Shown here piece after piece: positions 37,119 through 50,520 of a stretch of 64,000 bases of DNA. Below the pieces are notes generated by a model. It was given only the letters and a program-made list of their open reading frames with translations, was not told the origin of the DNA and ran no database searches. The DNA comes from Lycocorax pyrrhopterus obiensis. Its lineage: Eukaryota; Chordata; Aves; Passeriformes; Paradisaeidae. Positions within the stretch are counted from its first letter, which is position 1; every line of letters starts with the position of its first letter. Made by a program: the position numbers and the translations under genes. The stretch is taken from the NCBI GenBank assembly GCA_014706295.1, contig JACSVZ010000002.1:135456682-135520681 (forward strand), given 5' to 3'.

Positions 37119-40100
37119 CTTGTAATCTATTCCTTTTCTTAATCATATCATCTCCTATGTTTTTGCTTTGTAACCCAGAAGTCCCATGCAAAGTTGATCA
37201 GATACAAAACCAAATAAGATTACCAGTCTTTTTGGGATGGTAAATTTTCCCTTACTATAATGATTCTGTGTTGATCTTTTAGAAGTGTCTTGTTTGAAGG
37301 TAATTCACTAGGGATATTTGGAATGATAGTTTACAGAATAGAAAGATTTTGTAGCAAATACATAAGTGGCCAGTATCCTTTTTGGGAAAAGCTTAGCATC
37401 TTTTCTAGTCTTCTGAAAAATATAACTGCTAGCAGTGAAATATTTTATCAAGCACAGAATGCAGAAGTATGGCTGCACTTTGTGTGGAGAACACTGTGTA
37501 AGCCAGCTGCATCACGTATGACCAGGTACAATAGAAAGATACAGTAAAAAAGCAGATTTTTAATCTTATTTAAGGAATATTAGAACCTGAAATTCTTCTC
37601 TCTCTTTGGGGTCAAATACAGATCATCGTGCATCTGACTCATGCTTACTGTTAACTCATGTTGCGTTCATCCTACTCATATCCCTTTGCTTCCTGAAATA
37701 TTCACTTCTTTCATAGTGTTAAGGTTTATTATGTGACATTCTGTCCTTTCTTCCACTCTATGATGTGCCATGGTATTATGAAAATGAAGACAGAACTGGC
37801 TGCTGAAACCTTTTCTACATTTTCAGTCTATTTCAGCAAACTTCTGATCAAATCTTCTGGGTAAGGAAAGAATCAGAGTAATTAACAACAGCAGTTCATT
37901 TTATGGACTGATGAAGGATGTGTATCAGCTGTTGGAGTGCACCTTCTGAGCTACCCTGAAGTCAGAAAATGTGTTGTCTCCTACCAGCGAAAGAAAAGGA
38001 TGAAGCATGGTAGTTGAAAGTATATCCTCATTTCAGCAGAAAGCCCTCAGCAGTCAGTGTCTGAGAAGCTGCTAACTTAGTTACTGAGGGATTTATTCAA
38101 CATATTTGCACATTGCATTCTTTGGAGGTTTATGCCTTCTTTATGTTCTGGATTAGTTCCACTGAGTCTTTGTTGGGCTGGCCTGAATCAAGACACAGAA
38201 GCCTACTCCGTTTCTGTGTGGCAAGGCAATGCCGTGTGTCTCTGAGCCAATAAAGAGGGTGCTGGGGCATTACTTTTTCCAGGTAACTTCATTATATTCT
38301 TATGTTTACTTTCAGCTGAAATTAAATATTAAAATATGTCTTCAGAATTATGTTTCCTGTCCTGCTAGAGTGGAAAGCATACTGTGAATATAAAATATTA
38401 AATCTGTACTGTTCATTTGTGGGTAGGAGGTCAGAAGAAAAGGAAAGAGTATAGTATTTAAGAAACTTCTGTTTTAAATACACATTTGCAATGGAAGGAG
38501 ATAGTAAAGTGGCATTTACCTTTCCTTATAGAAAGATACATAATAAACACTTTTTTCTTCCCAGTTCTCACTGGAAATTAGTAGGAAACTGTATGAGATT
38601 TAAAATTATTTAAATTAATCTATTCTTAATGTACAGACTTGTACACTGAAATAGACATAACACAGGTCTAGAGGTGATCTCCATAGCTTTCCAAGATTTG
38701 CATATCTCTCAAGGTAAGCTGATTTTAAATTCCCATATCTCTTTAATCAAGATTAAATCAGGATTTTTTTTTAAGGTACCTGCATATTTTGAGGTCCAGC
38801 AAAGTTGTCCGTCTTATGTGTGAATAAGAAATAAAACACAGTTTAATTTTATCATTGGATTATTGTCCTATAGTTTAATAAAGTTACTAAATGCTAATTC
38901 ATCATTACAATAAGCAGAACTGTTTTCAAAGTAGTTCTAGACCATTGTTAAACTACAGTAATTTTAACGTTATGTAATTACCGGTAGTAGAATCTTATAT
39001 TTTCTTTAATATCATATCAGAAATTACTACTACACTATTATTTTTTTATACTTAAAGTTGGAACACTGCTCTTAGAGATTTTGAAATACCTAATTCCTCC
39101 AGAGATGAGAATGACATAAAGGAAATATTAAAAAGAAATAAAATTCTGAACTCACTCTGAAAATGAGCTATATGTTAAAGTTGTTTTAAAACTTATTTTA
39201 GAAAGGGAAGACGGTGATATTTATTACTAAAACTGTGGTTTCACTTCTGCTTTTATATCAGGATGATCAACGTTAGTAATTTCACCGTAAAACTCAAATA
39301 GAGATACTTCATTATGGCAATGGAAGCCCAGTTCTGGGAAGCAAGCAGTATGGGAATATAAAGTGGAACTTGATTATTTGTGCTGTGATTAATTTCCAAG
39401 CTCCATCACTCCTAGAATGTTATAGTCACTTAGGTACTGTGCACTTGGAGTATCGATGGAAAAACCCACCCACTTTAGAAGACCTCTGTTCTTTGTTGGG
39501 AGTCTCATCTCTTGGTTTCATACATTGATGTTTGCAACTAAATGAGAAAAGATTTTAATGTATAATTCACAATGACTTATTTTGTTCTTCTGTTGTAGTT
39601 TTAATGAGCTGTAATTAGTTCTGTCACTAATTAAATTTGAGTCAAATTTGAAATTAAAAAAAAAAGAGATTGACCCAATATTTTATGGAAAGGAATGGAG
39701 AGAAGGTGTTCTCCGATTGGTCAGGTCTTGTGGCGCTGCTTAAGGAAATGTAGACTCAAGTTCAGACTGCTGTTATTCTGGATGTCGAATAGGAATCAAA
39801 AAAGCTTCTTCTCTGAAGGACTACTACAGTCATTTACTAAGCAGAGTTGCTCCATTATTCCTCCCCTATCTTTTCCTGAATCTAAAATTGTTGAATTAGA
39901 AAAATATTTCAGATAAATATTATAACTGAAAACAAGTTAAAAGTGAAACAGATATAACTGTAAAAATACCTGGAGTTCAAAAAGAACTCAGCTCTAATTT
40001 TTTGATGACACTGCTATAGGTTCTGCAGCATATTGTTTAACCATATATGATAAAGATCAATAATATTAAGCAGTCTACAAGTTAACTAAATTATTAATTC

Positions 40101-42942
40101 AGGGTGGGTTTTTTATTATTTTTAAAAATAATTACATAATTTGAGCTGTGCTACCACCATTAACACTGCATAAATTATAACTAGTCTTTGCACTTGAACT
40201 CTTCTCTGAAGAACTTAATTGGTCAAATACTAAACTCTTGGCTCAATGTAAGGTATGTTCTCTTTCTGGGCATAATGAGATGTCAGGTCTCACATGGAAG
40301 ATTTTTGTTCAGCTGGTAAAGTCACTTGTTTCAGCTTAGATGTGTGTATTTCTTCTGAGTTTATCCATTTGAATTTATTTGACATTTGCTGAAACTTTTC
40401 ATTTGAGCAGATGGTGAGCCTTTACTTTCTGCTTTGCACTGTTTAGCAGGACAATTGCATGGGAGACAAGCCAAAAAATGCTTGGATGCTAATTGGGATG
40501 AAACGATCTAGTGAACCTCTATGAAAATGTTGCCATCTTTATAGGAATCATGTGTAGGTAGGTTAGAAATTAGACCAAAACCTAATAATTTTATCTTCTA
40601 TTATCAGGAATTTTTCCTAAAAGATTTAGAACCAAAGCTTTTAAAGTTCTTAAGTAACTATTTGCTTGAGATAAAATGTTCAGTAGAATATATTAACTTT
40701 CAGGCACAAAATACTTTACTCAGGCCAAATGTTTGATTTTTGGACAGAAATACATTATTTTCTGCATGGATAGGAAGGCATGGTATAAAGTTTGTCTGAG
40801 CAGGTAGACTAAATCTGAAATATTTGGAATGGTTGCACAGACCAGAACAGAACAGGCACTTTTATAAAATGCTGTATCTACAATGTAGGCTTGCAGTGAA
40901 GGCTCACAGTGCCTGTTGGGCTCCTATACTTAATTAAGGTTTTCTTGATTCTCTTTGATATGTGACTGGCACTTCATATTCTATTGATTTAAAGTCTTCT
41001 TTTAACAATGTCTTAAGCAGTGATTTCTCAAAAGTGGCAGCAGCCAACACAGCCAACAATAGCTTCCAAAAGCAAATGTACTGATTATTTTGTAAGCCAT
41101 ATAATTTGCAGGTTTTAGATGAGACAACTAGAGGCTACTGAAATACTGGAGTTTGCTGTTCTTTGTGGGGCTTATCTTTCTACAAAGTGTAATTGTATCT
41201 AAAACTGCTCTAAATTTGGATCACATAGAGTAAACCTTTTCTCCTGCTCTCTGCAGGTTTCAAAGCAATCTACACATGTATATGTCTTTTAGAAAAACAC
41301 TTGTTTTTGGAAGGAGGTGTTTCACAAAATGCCAGTACTATGTGCTGCTCATGGACTACTGTCTGCTCTCAGCAGTTTATGTGCATATACCCTTTTGATG
41401 AGCTGGTTTAAAAGCAGCTTGAGTACATCACACAGTAGAAATGCAGTATGGTATAGAAAAACATTTAGATCAAAAAATATGAAAAGCTTGCTATGTTGTC
41501 AAAAAGATGTTGCAGGGCTTCATCATTTTCCACACAATTCCTGTAGGTAAGGCACACTTCAAGACAAAAATCTAAAAAGGTACTTTTCTTGTTGGAATAG
41601 ATTGATCGTGTTTTTCTTGCTGTTCAACAAGCCAGTGCTGGTTCAATAGCTGATTGGTAACCTGATTCCACTGCTCTCTTCCTTTGAAGGAACCTGCAGG
41701 CAGAAGAGAGATGAGAGAGTTGGAGTACGATTGCCCAAGAGGAGAAAAGGAGCTTTCAGGTATGGACAAGTTGGAGGGCAGAACTGATATTTATGTAGCA
41801 TGCCAGAGTATATTTTTCTTTTAAAGAGATATATAAAAGTACTGCCTGGCTATTGCCCTAGCATCTGACTAAATCCCTAGGGAGAGAGTGACAGAAAGAA
41901 CAAAAATTTCAAAGGAGTAACAGATGTGAACTTTTGACTGAAAGAAGTTCACTACGTGGTACGAGATTGCTACTTGATGTTACTGAGGACTGGGATTGTC
42001 TTGTGTCACCCTGCTACTGAACAAGACATTTTTAGGTATGCAAGTAAGTGAAGGTCTGTCACACAGATATTGGTATGATCTCCTGGAGCATTAATGTACA
42101 TGTGGAAAGCTACTCTAATGAACTAATTTAATTTTTGTGCCATCAAAGTTGCAAAGAAATAAAGATAGGAATTCAAATCCATTGACTTTCTGGATCACTA
42201 GTTCTACGTATTGAAGAATGTTTCACATGGATGGAGCTTCTACTCCTTATTTTGGTGTAGATGAGACATTCTAAAAAAATATCATTTTTGAATCTCAAAC
42301 CTTGAAAAAACATTTCTTAGCACACTGCATACCTTTCTAAAAGATGATCAGTTCAATGACGCTGACAGTTCAATTACAAATGGTTGAGCACTTCTGCCAT
42401 TTAGCTTGCAAGGGAAAATGAGACTGATTTTAGGGTTTTGGGAGATTTGGAATATATTAACCTTCTTTCTAAGAAGTTTGTGTGGTGTTGCCTTTATCCC
42501 AATTTACTTTGTATAGTTTTCAGTACCTTGTGTTAACACAGAAACATGTTGAATGCATTATTAGGTCTTTGAAGTGAATTTACTTGGGTTTATGGAAACT
42601 AAGGAAAACCACAGGGTTTTGATATGAAAATCTGAGAATTTTGTTTACTACTTTTATATTTTTTTGTCTATTCTTCCTCTACCAACATGTCAGAAAACAG
42701 AGGCTTTGTTTTCTTAAGAGGGTATATTAAGAAAAAGATAATAAAATAGGAACATTTCTTTAAGGAAGCTGCACACAGTTGTGTATCAGGATCTGACCCT
42801 TTTACCTGTTCTAGACAGCTAAATTCCTCTTTTCAATGAAATGCCTACATTCACTCTATTCTTACTTGGTTCTTGGTTTTTTGTTTGTTTGGTTTTTTGT
42901 TTTTTTTTTTCATTTAAATTTTCTCGTTATTGCTCAGGTATA
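35513..42942. other. AT-rich non-coding DNA, no gene recognised
   Basis: No frame exceeds 85 codons and no retroelement terminus is visible. An ATTT array lies at 37088-37118. The stretch 36120-36310 has few simple repeats and mixed composition and might be conserved non-coding sequence. This is a guess. Confidence 0.55.
37088..37118. repeat. (ATTT)7 microsatellite
   Basis: Seven perfect ATTT units (37091-37118) preceded by an A-rich stretch. Confidence 0.95.
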
Positions 42943-43080
42943 TCCTTCCTTCCTTCCTTCCTTCCTTCCTTCCTTCCTTCCTTCCTTCCTTCCTTCCTTC
43001 CTTCCTTCCTTCTCTTCCTTCTCTTCCTTCCTTCTCTTCCTCCCTCCCTCCCTCCCTCCTTCCTACCCTCTTTTTTTTTC
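42943..43080. repeat. (CCTT)17 array continuing into CTCTTCC and CCCT tracts
   Basis: Seventeen CCTT units occupy 42944-43011. They are followed by mixed CTCTTCC and CCCT units. The plus strand has no purine from 42943 to 43064 (122 bases), then a single A at 43065 and another pyrimidine run to 43080. Frames translated here as Pro/Ser- or Lys/Glu/Gly-repeat peptides are artefacts. Confidence 0.97.
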
Positions 43081-43268
43081 ACCAAAAAAGGTAGTGCAGA
43101 ATGAAAATTAGCATTGAGAGGAGCAACGACAGAAGTTGTGCATAAGCAGGTCACAAGCTGTCTGTGTTTAGTTTATCCAGGAACATGTTTTAAAAAATAA
43201 AAATAAAGGGAGAAAGAAAATAATTCTGGATAACAAAAAACCCCATTGGATTAAGTAATGAAAATATG
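43081..43268. other. Unique spacer between microsatellites
   Basis: AT-rich sequence with nothing recognised. Confidence 0.6.
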
Positions 43269-43606
43269 TCTCTCTTTTCTTTTCTTTTCTTTTCTTTTCT
43301 TTTCTTTTCTTTTCTTTTCTTTTCTTTTCTTTTCTTTTCTTTTCTTTTCTTTTCTTTTCTTTTCTTTTCTTTTCTTTTCTTTTCTTTTCTTTTCTTTTCT
43401 TTTCTTTTCTTTTCTTTTCTTTTCTCTTTTCTTTTCTTTTCTTTTTTTTCTCTTCTCTTCTCTTCTCTTCTCTTCTCTTCTCTTCTCTTCTCTTCTCTTC
43501 TCTTCTCTTCTCTTCTCTTCTCTTCTCTTCTCTTCTCTTCTCTTCTCTTCTCTTCTCTTCTCTTCTCTTCTCTTCTCTTCTCTTCTCTTCTCTTCTCTTC
43601 TCTCTT
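43269..43606. repeat. Paired pentamer arrays: (CTTTT)30+3 then (CTCTT)30
   Basis: The plus strand is pure pyrimidine for 338 bases. CTTTT units run without error from 43274 to 43423 (30 units). A CT pair, three more CTTTT units (43426-43440) and a C-T8 junction follow. CTCTT units then run without error from 43450 to 43599 (30 units). The two motifs differ by one base, so one probably arose from the other by a point change followed by expansion. The 118-codon Ser/Leu/Phe frames here are microsatellite translations. Confidence 0.98.
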
Positions 43607-43794
43607 GTCTTTGAGCAGCTAAGGAAATGTAGTTAAAATTAGTCTATCTCAGTTGGGAAAATTTGATAATAAAGTGCTTCTAGTACAGAAGCTAGAGCTT
43701 TTCAGGGAAGATAGTCTGCTACTCATTTTTAATCAAGTTGGTATAGCAGGCATGCAATATTATGTCATGATCTATGTCAGTTTTGAGTTTGCCT
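43607..43794. other. Unique spacer
   Basis: AT-rich sequence separating the pentamer arrays from the LTR; nothing is recognised in it. Confidence 0.6.
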
Positions 43795-44251
43795 TGTCCT
43801 GGTTCCAGCCAGGGCAGGGCTAATTTTTGCAGTAGCCAGGAGGGGGCTTGACCAGGCCCTGGAGGTTATTCTGTACCTCCTGGTGTCATTGCCAAGGGCA
43901 GAGGGAAGGGAGTCACTTCTGGGCAGAAGGGGTCCCTTCCATTTGAGAAAGTGTAACAGAGGGGGTGATAGTGTAACACCAGTGCTGAGCAATTTGCATG
44001 GGAATCACTTGTCTCTCTCTTGTATATTTTGTTATTAATATTGCAGCTGTTACTGATAGTTTTCTTATTTAATTGCTGTTTCCAGTAAATTTTTCTTTTC
44101 TCAGCAATTGATCTTTACCTTTTGTGTCTCCAGCTCTCCTATCCAGCCTGCCACAGCAGGAAGGGAGAGGGGGAGAAAGCAAGTGGCAGCATGGCCTGGG
44201 GAGTCCCAGTGGGAGCACTAAACTGGGGAGCACTATTCCTAAACCATGACA
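43795..44251 (+). mobile_element. Solo LTR, ERVL-like endogenous retrovirus, ~457 bp
   Basis: It opens TGTCCTGGTTCCAGCCAGGG and closes CTAAACCATGACA, with TG...CA ends. The flanking pentamers are TGCCT (43790-43794) and TGCTT (44252-44256), a 5-bp target duplication with one difference. Inside are GTATATTTTGTTATTAAT near 44022 (promoter-like, AT-rich) and an AGTAAATTTTTCTTTTCTC segment near 44085. The opening and closing motifs are those of common avian class III LTRs. No provirus interior is present. Frames at 43777-43992 (minus) and 44122-44313 (plus) lie within it and are not genes. Confidence 0.75.
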
Positions 44252-47200
44252 TGCTTTTTGAGCAGCTGGTGGAGAGAACAGAAAAACACATCAAGAAGTT
44301 TCTTTCAACCTGATAATTTTTAAATTAGCATAGTAGATATTAAATCCACTAAGCTCATAAGTTTGAATATTCTTAACAGAATATATGAAGGTGCAGTATC
44401 ACCTCCAGGGGAGCAAAGCGGAATTCATAAAATGTTGATATTACTTAAGCAGAACTTTAGCACTGTTTTCTGTGAGGCTGTATCAGACCTGTCTCAGGCT
44501 CATGCTGGGACTTCAAATGATGTCTGAGTTATTGAACCCTTGTGACCATCAAAGGTAGCATGCTGTTTTTCATTATCATAATATAAGTTACTGCTGAATT
44601 GTCAGTTAGGAGTTGTTTTTAAGCCCTAGAATTTCTAGGCAGTCGCAATATATGTAGATGCTTTCATCTACTGATAAACTCTAGATGATGAAATTGATGG
44701 TTTGCAATTGCTTCTCCACTCCCATGAAGATTGCTGCATATGTTGCTTTGATCCAATCAAGACATGTCAATAAGTAATATCCAGATAGCAAAACACCATG
44801 TGATTCCTTCTGACATATTCAGGAGTTGCTGTGCTCATTGTCTTGCTCTGTACCTGGAACTGTCAGGGTGCTCCTGAATTTTGGTTTCTTGTTTATGATA
44901 AATAACTGCAGTGAAGATTATATCGAATCTCAAAAATAAAATGGCTTGGCTTTTACTAATGTCAGTCTAGTGGTGGTTATCATAGAAAAACTGCAATAGT
45001 ATGACTGATTCTCTGCAACCTTCAGTATGAATACTGTGATAGGACTAAGGTATTTACAATGCTCATCCTTGTTGCTTTCACTTTTCTATCCTGCATCGAA
45101 ATATTTGACCCTAAGATGCACTTCTTGCACCTGGCATGCTTCTGCTTAGAGCCACCCACATCTTCTCCTTTCATCTCCATCTTTTCCATTGCTGCTAAAT
45201 GAATGTGTCTTTTTCTGTTCTGCTCCACAGTAGTTCCTACTTGTCTTCATATTATTATATTATTCTTAGCATATTACCAGAGCAGAACTGTCATACAAAG
45301 GAATCAGTAAAAGCAGAACACTGTCATTCTGATTCAAAATCATTTTACACCTGCTGCACACTCAAGCAATGCTTTGTCTGGAATGGATGTTTCCCTGACA
45401 CCTTATTCCAGGCCACTAAATCTGAGTAACACTCTTTCCTTTTCAAGTGGTCAGACCATGTCTCTACTACTCCTGTGGGTATGACACCATGATCTAATCT
45501 GACTTCAGCCAGACTCATGCACTGCAGTTCTTGTCCCCTGACTGCCATCCAAAAAACAGATTTGACATGTACAGAGTTTTGGTTTTGCAGCTTATAGGCA
45601 GTAAGAATGTGCAATGACAGAAGAATGATTTATGATTTATTTGTTTGAAGGAGAATAGAATTCAGTATGTTTATGACACACTGTATTAACCATATCTGGC
45701 ATTTCAGTAAAGCCTGTAGGTAGATATGATGTAGCCTTTCTAAATCCTGCAATTTGCAATGTCTCTTTGGGAACAAAGCATGTCCTAATTCAAATTACCC
45801 TCACTCTTTCAATATGACAGATTCTAGATGCTGTGAGGCAGATTACTCAGATGATAAGTATATATTCTCTATTTAAAATCTCTGTTTACATCCATGGGAC
45901 TGAAGAATTATATCTTTACAGCTTCAGAAGAGAAGGATATGTTGACAGGGTTCTGTAAGTGACTGTCTTGGGTCTAGTCCTGTTCAGTATTCAGTTACAT
46001 AACAGGACACCACATAAGTATGCCAATTAAAGTTTATTTCAGAGAAAAAAATGGGAAGATCTACAGTTACAGGAAGGAAACCAAAAAAGCCCAAGATTTT
46101 AAACAGTTCTGAATAAATGCCCCAAAGATGAAAAATATGTTGGTCAAGAAACATAACTGCACATGTAACATATTTAGAATATTTAGCAACACCAATGAAG
46201 AGACATAATTTACCTTATAAGTAAGTCTGCAGAAAAGTGTTGAAATGGATCATGAAATGAAGCAGAAATCAGTGTTGTGTCTCCCCTGTGGTACGCATTG
46301 TGTTAGCAGCACTAAATGCCAAAAAAATATGTGAATTATGCTTCAGTGATGCTTGGGAGCAGTAGAATTCCAGCAAGAGCAATCTATATAATTCTGGGCA
46401 TTCCAGTTAAAGAATGATATAAACTAGTTAGGAAAAGCCTAAGGGACATTAACAAGAATGCCCAAAGGTAGCAAAAATGAAAGGTAGCATGAATTGTATA
46501 TAGATATATATACGTATATATACGTGAGAGAGAGAGAAAAGGAGATAATATGGTCTTCAAGTCCATAAAAAGTTTCTTATAACAGGAAATACTCTGCATA
46601 TTCCTCTTGACCACAATAGGATGCAATGGAAAAATATTGTAGAGATAGGAAAATTTTTGACAGTGAGGGGAGTGAACAAATGCAAAGAGGTTGTGGAGCC
46701 TCCAGATGATGTGTTCTTTGAAAACAAATTGGCTCAATATCTTTCAGTAGTGGTACAAATGAATTCTGTTCTGAGAGGAAGACACTATATTTTTTTTCTT
46801 CTTGTTGTTTCATAAATTCTAATACTTCTTACTTCTATGTACAAATAGCTCAAGTATTTTGCAAGTTTTGAAAACAAATCCTTTTTAGACAAGTAAAATC
46901 TCATGAACCATGCATTATATAAGAGCAGTATAAATGTGAGAGAATGGTATCTGCCCGCATGTAAATAACTTTGGATCAAAATCAAAGAGAAGAGAAAAAT
47001 TTGACATAGATATAGAAGAGCTATTGGTAGGTATATTCCATCTCTGGTTTTAACTGTCAGAGGAGTTACAGACTACCTGTTTTTATCATGGTAGTCTTCT
47101 CCAAACATTGACAGTTTTCTCAGAAAGTTTCTTATTTCAGGCCAAAGAAATTTTTCCTTAGGATTTTTTTTATGGCACACAAGGACAAAAGATCTACACT

Positions 47201-50132
47201 GAATATCTTGGAAGATGGACAAATCCTTTAAAGGCTAGTACCAGGTGACTGCTGGACTGAAGGTAAGTGAGACTGTGGTGTTTGTGCCATCACTGTCATC
47301 ATGGAATCATTGTTCCCAGAAAGTCAGTGCTCTTAGCTTGTGCAGTCCGTAGCTGAATAGTGGCTTGAAACTGAAATGGCACTGCAACATTAAAACTATG
47401 TATTTTAACAATGTCAAACAGCTCTTGTCAAAGGGGTTATTTTCTCCAACCTGCAAATATCATGACATTTTTTGTTGAGTTAAAGGGCAGATTTCTCATG
47501 TATTTTCTTGAAGAATTATGGCACTTTTTGTATTTACACATACTGTATATTTCAGTTCAGCATTTTACCCTTTGTTCCAAGGGTAACACCAAGCTTAATG
47601 TTTTCTTTAGTTTATATTCTCTTGTCTGCAGAAATATGTGAAGTTTTACAATATGACAAAATAACCTATTTTTTCTTACAGATGTCAGGTCTATGTAAAA
47701 TACAACATATCTTCTATAAAACCCAGGATCATAAATATTGAGTCTGTGTACAGGTATTCAGGCATTCAGCTTTTACTATGAGGCTGAAGACTTTCATTGG
47801 TATGTCAGACTTTGTTCATGATTTTGGCTTTTTCTCAACAAAAGGTGATCACTTCCTGGCAATGTTAATTTATTCAGCAGTATGATTCACTTAAGCAAAT
47901 AATTCCCTGCTATAATTACAGTATATATTCTGTACTGCTTACTTCGAACATTACACATTATTCCCCCATTATTATTATTTATTATATGATTGGACATTTG
48001 AGAAGAAATAGACTGCTTCTAATGATCCAGAAAACATTAAGTTATAAAGTGGCTGATTTTGAGAGCCTTTCAGGTCCCATGAACTGTCGCTCTGATTTCC
48101 TTACTTGTCTTTCCATGATGTATTTATATGGCAGATTGTAAAACTATATTAATGAAAGACTTAAGGGTAAAGTAACTGTAGATTTAGATCATCATATAAA
48201 TTTTCTGGCTTACTGAAATCAGTTTTCAAGTGTATTCTGTTATGATGGGTGTGAGTTCATTAGAAATATTTTTTAAAACACAACAGTTTTGATTTGGAGA
48301 AAGACATTTGCAAACCTTTTAAATGAAGCATTGTTTTCTGCATTTCTTCAGGCTAAGTGAAATTTTGTTTTCTGCCAAACATTTTCATTACAAATTTCTA
48401 GAAGTAATGTCAAAAAGGGAGTGTGTTCTTTACACTAGCAGAGAACAAGCAGTGCAGAGTATTGGTTTGTAAGTTGGCCAGAACAATTCAGCCCTTTATA
48501 AAAAAAATGTTGTGGGCTAAAGTGATTTTGCTTCCTAGACACTGAGGAAATAACGTGTAGTATTTAGATAGAACTATGCTGTGGCCATTAGAGACTGCTG
48601 GGTTCCCAGAAACAGAATACTCTGAGTTAGAACTACTTCTGGGTTATTGTATATAGACAGAAAAATAGAAGAATCCACAAATTCTGGTTGTGCACAGAGC
48701 TAGAACATGCACCTAGTACTATTTTTCATAAACAGGTTTTTTGTTTCATGAGAAAAATAGCAGGAAAAACAAGGATCTGGAAAGATTACTTTAAGAGAAG
48801 TACAACAGTAATTCAGGACATTTTATGCTACCTGATGTTACTTCCTAAAAACCTCATCATGTTTTTATTGATTGACACAAGTAAGAAGCTTTGGTTAGAA
48901 AGTACAAAATGAATTTATATCTGGTATAAGCATTTTAAGAGCAAAATATACAATGATGAAATATATCTATTTGGCTCTCTGTAGAGATTGCAGTAAAATA
49001 TAAATCAAACTTATTTAGGAATATTTAGAAAAATATATTAAATCAAGAAAGTAAGATGTGAAAAGTGTATTTGGATCTCTTGGAGCTCTTTCCCCATTCG
49101 ATCCTTGTGTACCTGTCACTACCAAAATTTACCCTTTCTTACCCTTGCAAATGAGGCTGTAAATTAAATACAGTAAATATATCTGTCCAGCAGCTTTTGT
49201 CCTGTTTTCTGTGAGGTATAGCATAGAAGGTAGTTTCTCATATAGCAATATATATCAAGGTCTGGCATTAATCATGTCACCAAATAACTCAATCTGATGG
49301 AATGACCCCTTTACATCAATTTCCTGATTTTAGTAGGTATGTTCCAGAAAATATCAAAGAGAAGAAGTGTGCAATCAATAGTGCTACCAATGTATACAAT
49401 ACATAAAAGACTTTTAAAAGGTCTATTATTCTGGTTCCATTCATCCTCTTTCAACAACAATAAATCCAAGATGGAAGTGATATTCTCAGAAAATTAAAAT
49501 AATCCTATTAATTTATGTTTCCTTCTGCTAGCAAAGTTTCAAACCATATCATTGGAAAAAATTGATCTACTCTACCAGAGGAGATCTTTCCTCTAAACAG
49601 AACTAAAAAATCAAAGATTTTATGGCACAAGCTTCATTTTCTTCCCAATGGTTCATACACAAAACTCTTCAGTCTACAGAATCCTCAATATGGCATTTTT
49701 ATTATGTATTAAATTTAAAAAGTATTTTGCTGAAGTGTGTATATTACATAAACATAAAAGAAGCATTTAATACCTGTATATAGATATAGATGATAACTTC
49801 TCTCCAGTAAGCTTTCATATAAATTTCTCTTGCGAACATATGGTTAATCATGCAAGACCTAAAACATCAGTGGGTTTAAAAACTCTTAAATTGTAATTGA
49901 TCACTAGCCTTTGAGAGCATGAATATCATATCTTCAAAATGCTTCCAGCTTGTGAAATAACATGATTTCTCATAAGAGCTTTTACCACTAAGTATATCCA
50001 TAAAGTTCTGTTAAGTCAGTGATTCTGACTTAATTATCCTCATGGTCCTAAGCAAATGCGCATCTTTTCTCCCTTATCAACACTTGTTTTTAAATAAATT
50101 ATAGGAACATTGAAAGAAAAGCATTTACACCC
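44252..50132. other. AT-rich non-coding DNA, no gene recognised
   Basis: Short frames (up to 117 codons at 46384-46737 minus) contain no known domain. A TA and GA simple repeat lies at 46496-46540. The rest is AT-rich sequence without repeat termini. Confidence 0.55.
46496..46540. repeat. TA-rich then (GA)n simple repeat
   Basis: TATATA runs with two TACGTA interruptions pass directly into GAGAGAGAGAGA. Confidence 0.8.
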
Positions 50133-50201
50133 TGTAGTAGGTTGAAACTTAGTTGATAGACAAGTTGCTAACCCAACGAGAAAGCTTGTAGCGCTTCTGC
50201 G

Positions 50202-50216
50202 ATTTGCATATTTAAA
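50202..50216 (+). promoter_or_regulatory. Octamer joined to a TATA-like box in the 50.1-kb LTR
   Basis: ATTTGCAT is the consensus octamer bound by POU-domain (Oct) factors. It shares one base with TATTTAAA, a TATA-like sequence. Both lie about 70 bases from the LTR start, where a U3 promoter might sit. Function is inferred from motif and position only. Confidence 0.35.
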
Positions 50217-50259
50217 GAACATGCAGGCACGGAAATTGGCCTTTTGTTCCAGCTTCCCG

Positions 50260-50520
50260 CCCAGAGGGAGGGAGAATGGGCCCAGGCTCTGGCCTGGAGC
50301 TGGCCCGGGCTTCCTCCCCCAGCGTGGCAGTGCGGGCAAAAGCCGCTGGGGAAAAGCCATCTCGGAGCCGTGGGCAGCCGAGAAAACAGCTACGAGCTGC
50401 CGCGCAGCTTGGACCGCGCAGCCAAGATTCCATCTGAAGCTGCTGCGGCCCCGCATGGAGCTGGCAGGGACCAGCAGAGCCTCTCTGCAGCCAGCACAGC
50501 TCACGCCGAACCGAAAAGGA
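50260..50520. promoter_or_regulatory. GC-rich, CpG-bearing core of the 50.1-kb LTR
   Basis: About 260 bases with many CpG dinucleotides (for example GCCGCGCAGC and GCTGCGGCCCCGC near 50400-50450) inside otherwise AT-rich DNA. It may be a small CpG island from the LTR promoter. No transcription evidence is available. Confidence 0.4.

Noticed and set aside
42836..43154. Pro/Ser-rich (plus) and Lys/Glu/Gly-rich (minus) open frames
   Set aside because: They are readings of the CCTT microsatellite, not proteins.
43258..43622. 118-codon Ser/Leu/Phe-rich open frames in two phases
   Set aside because: They are translations of CTTTT and CTCTT arrays, in which no stop can occur.
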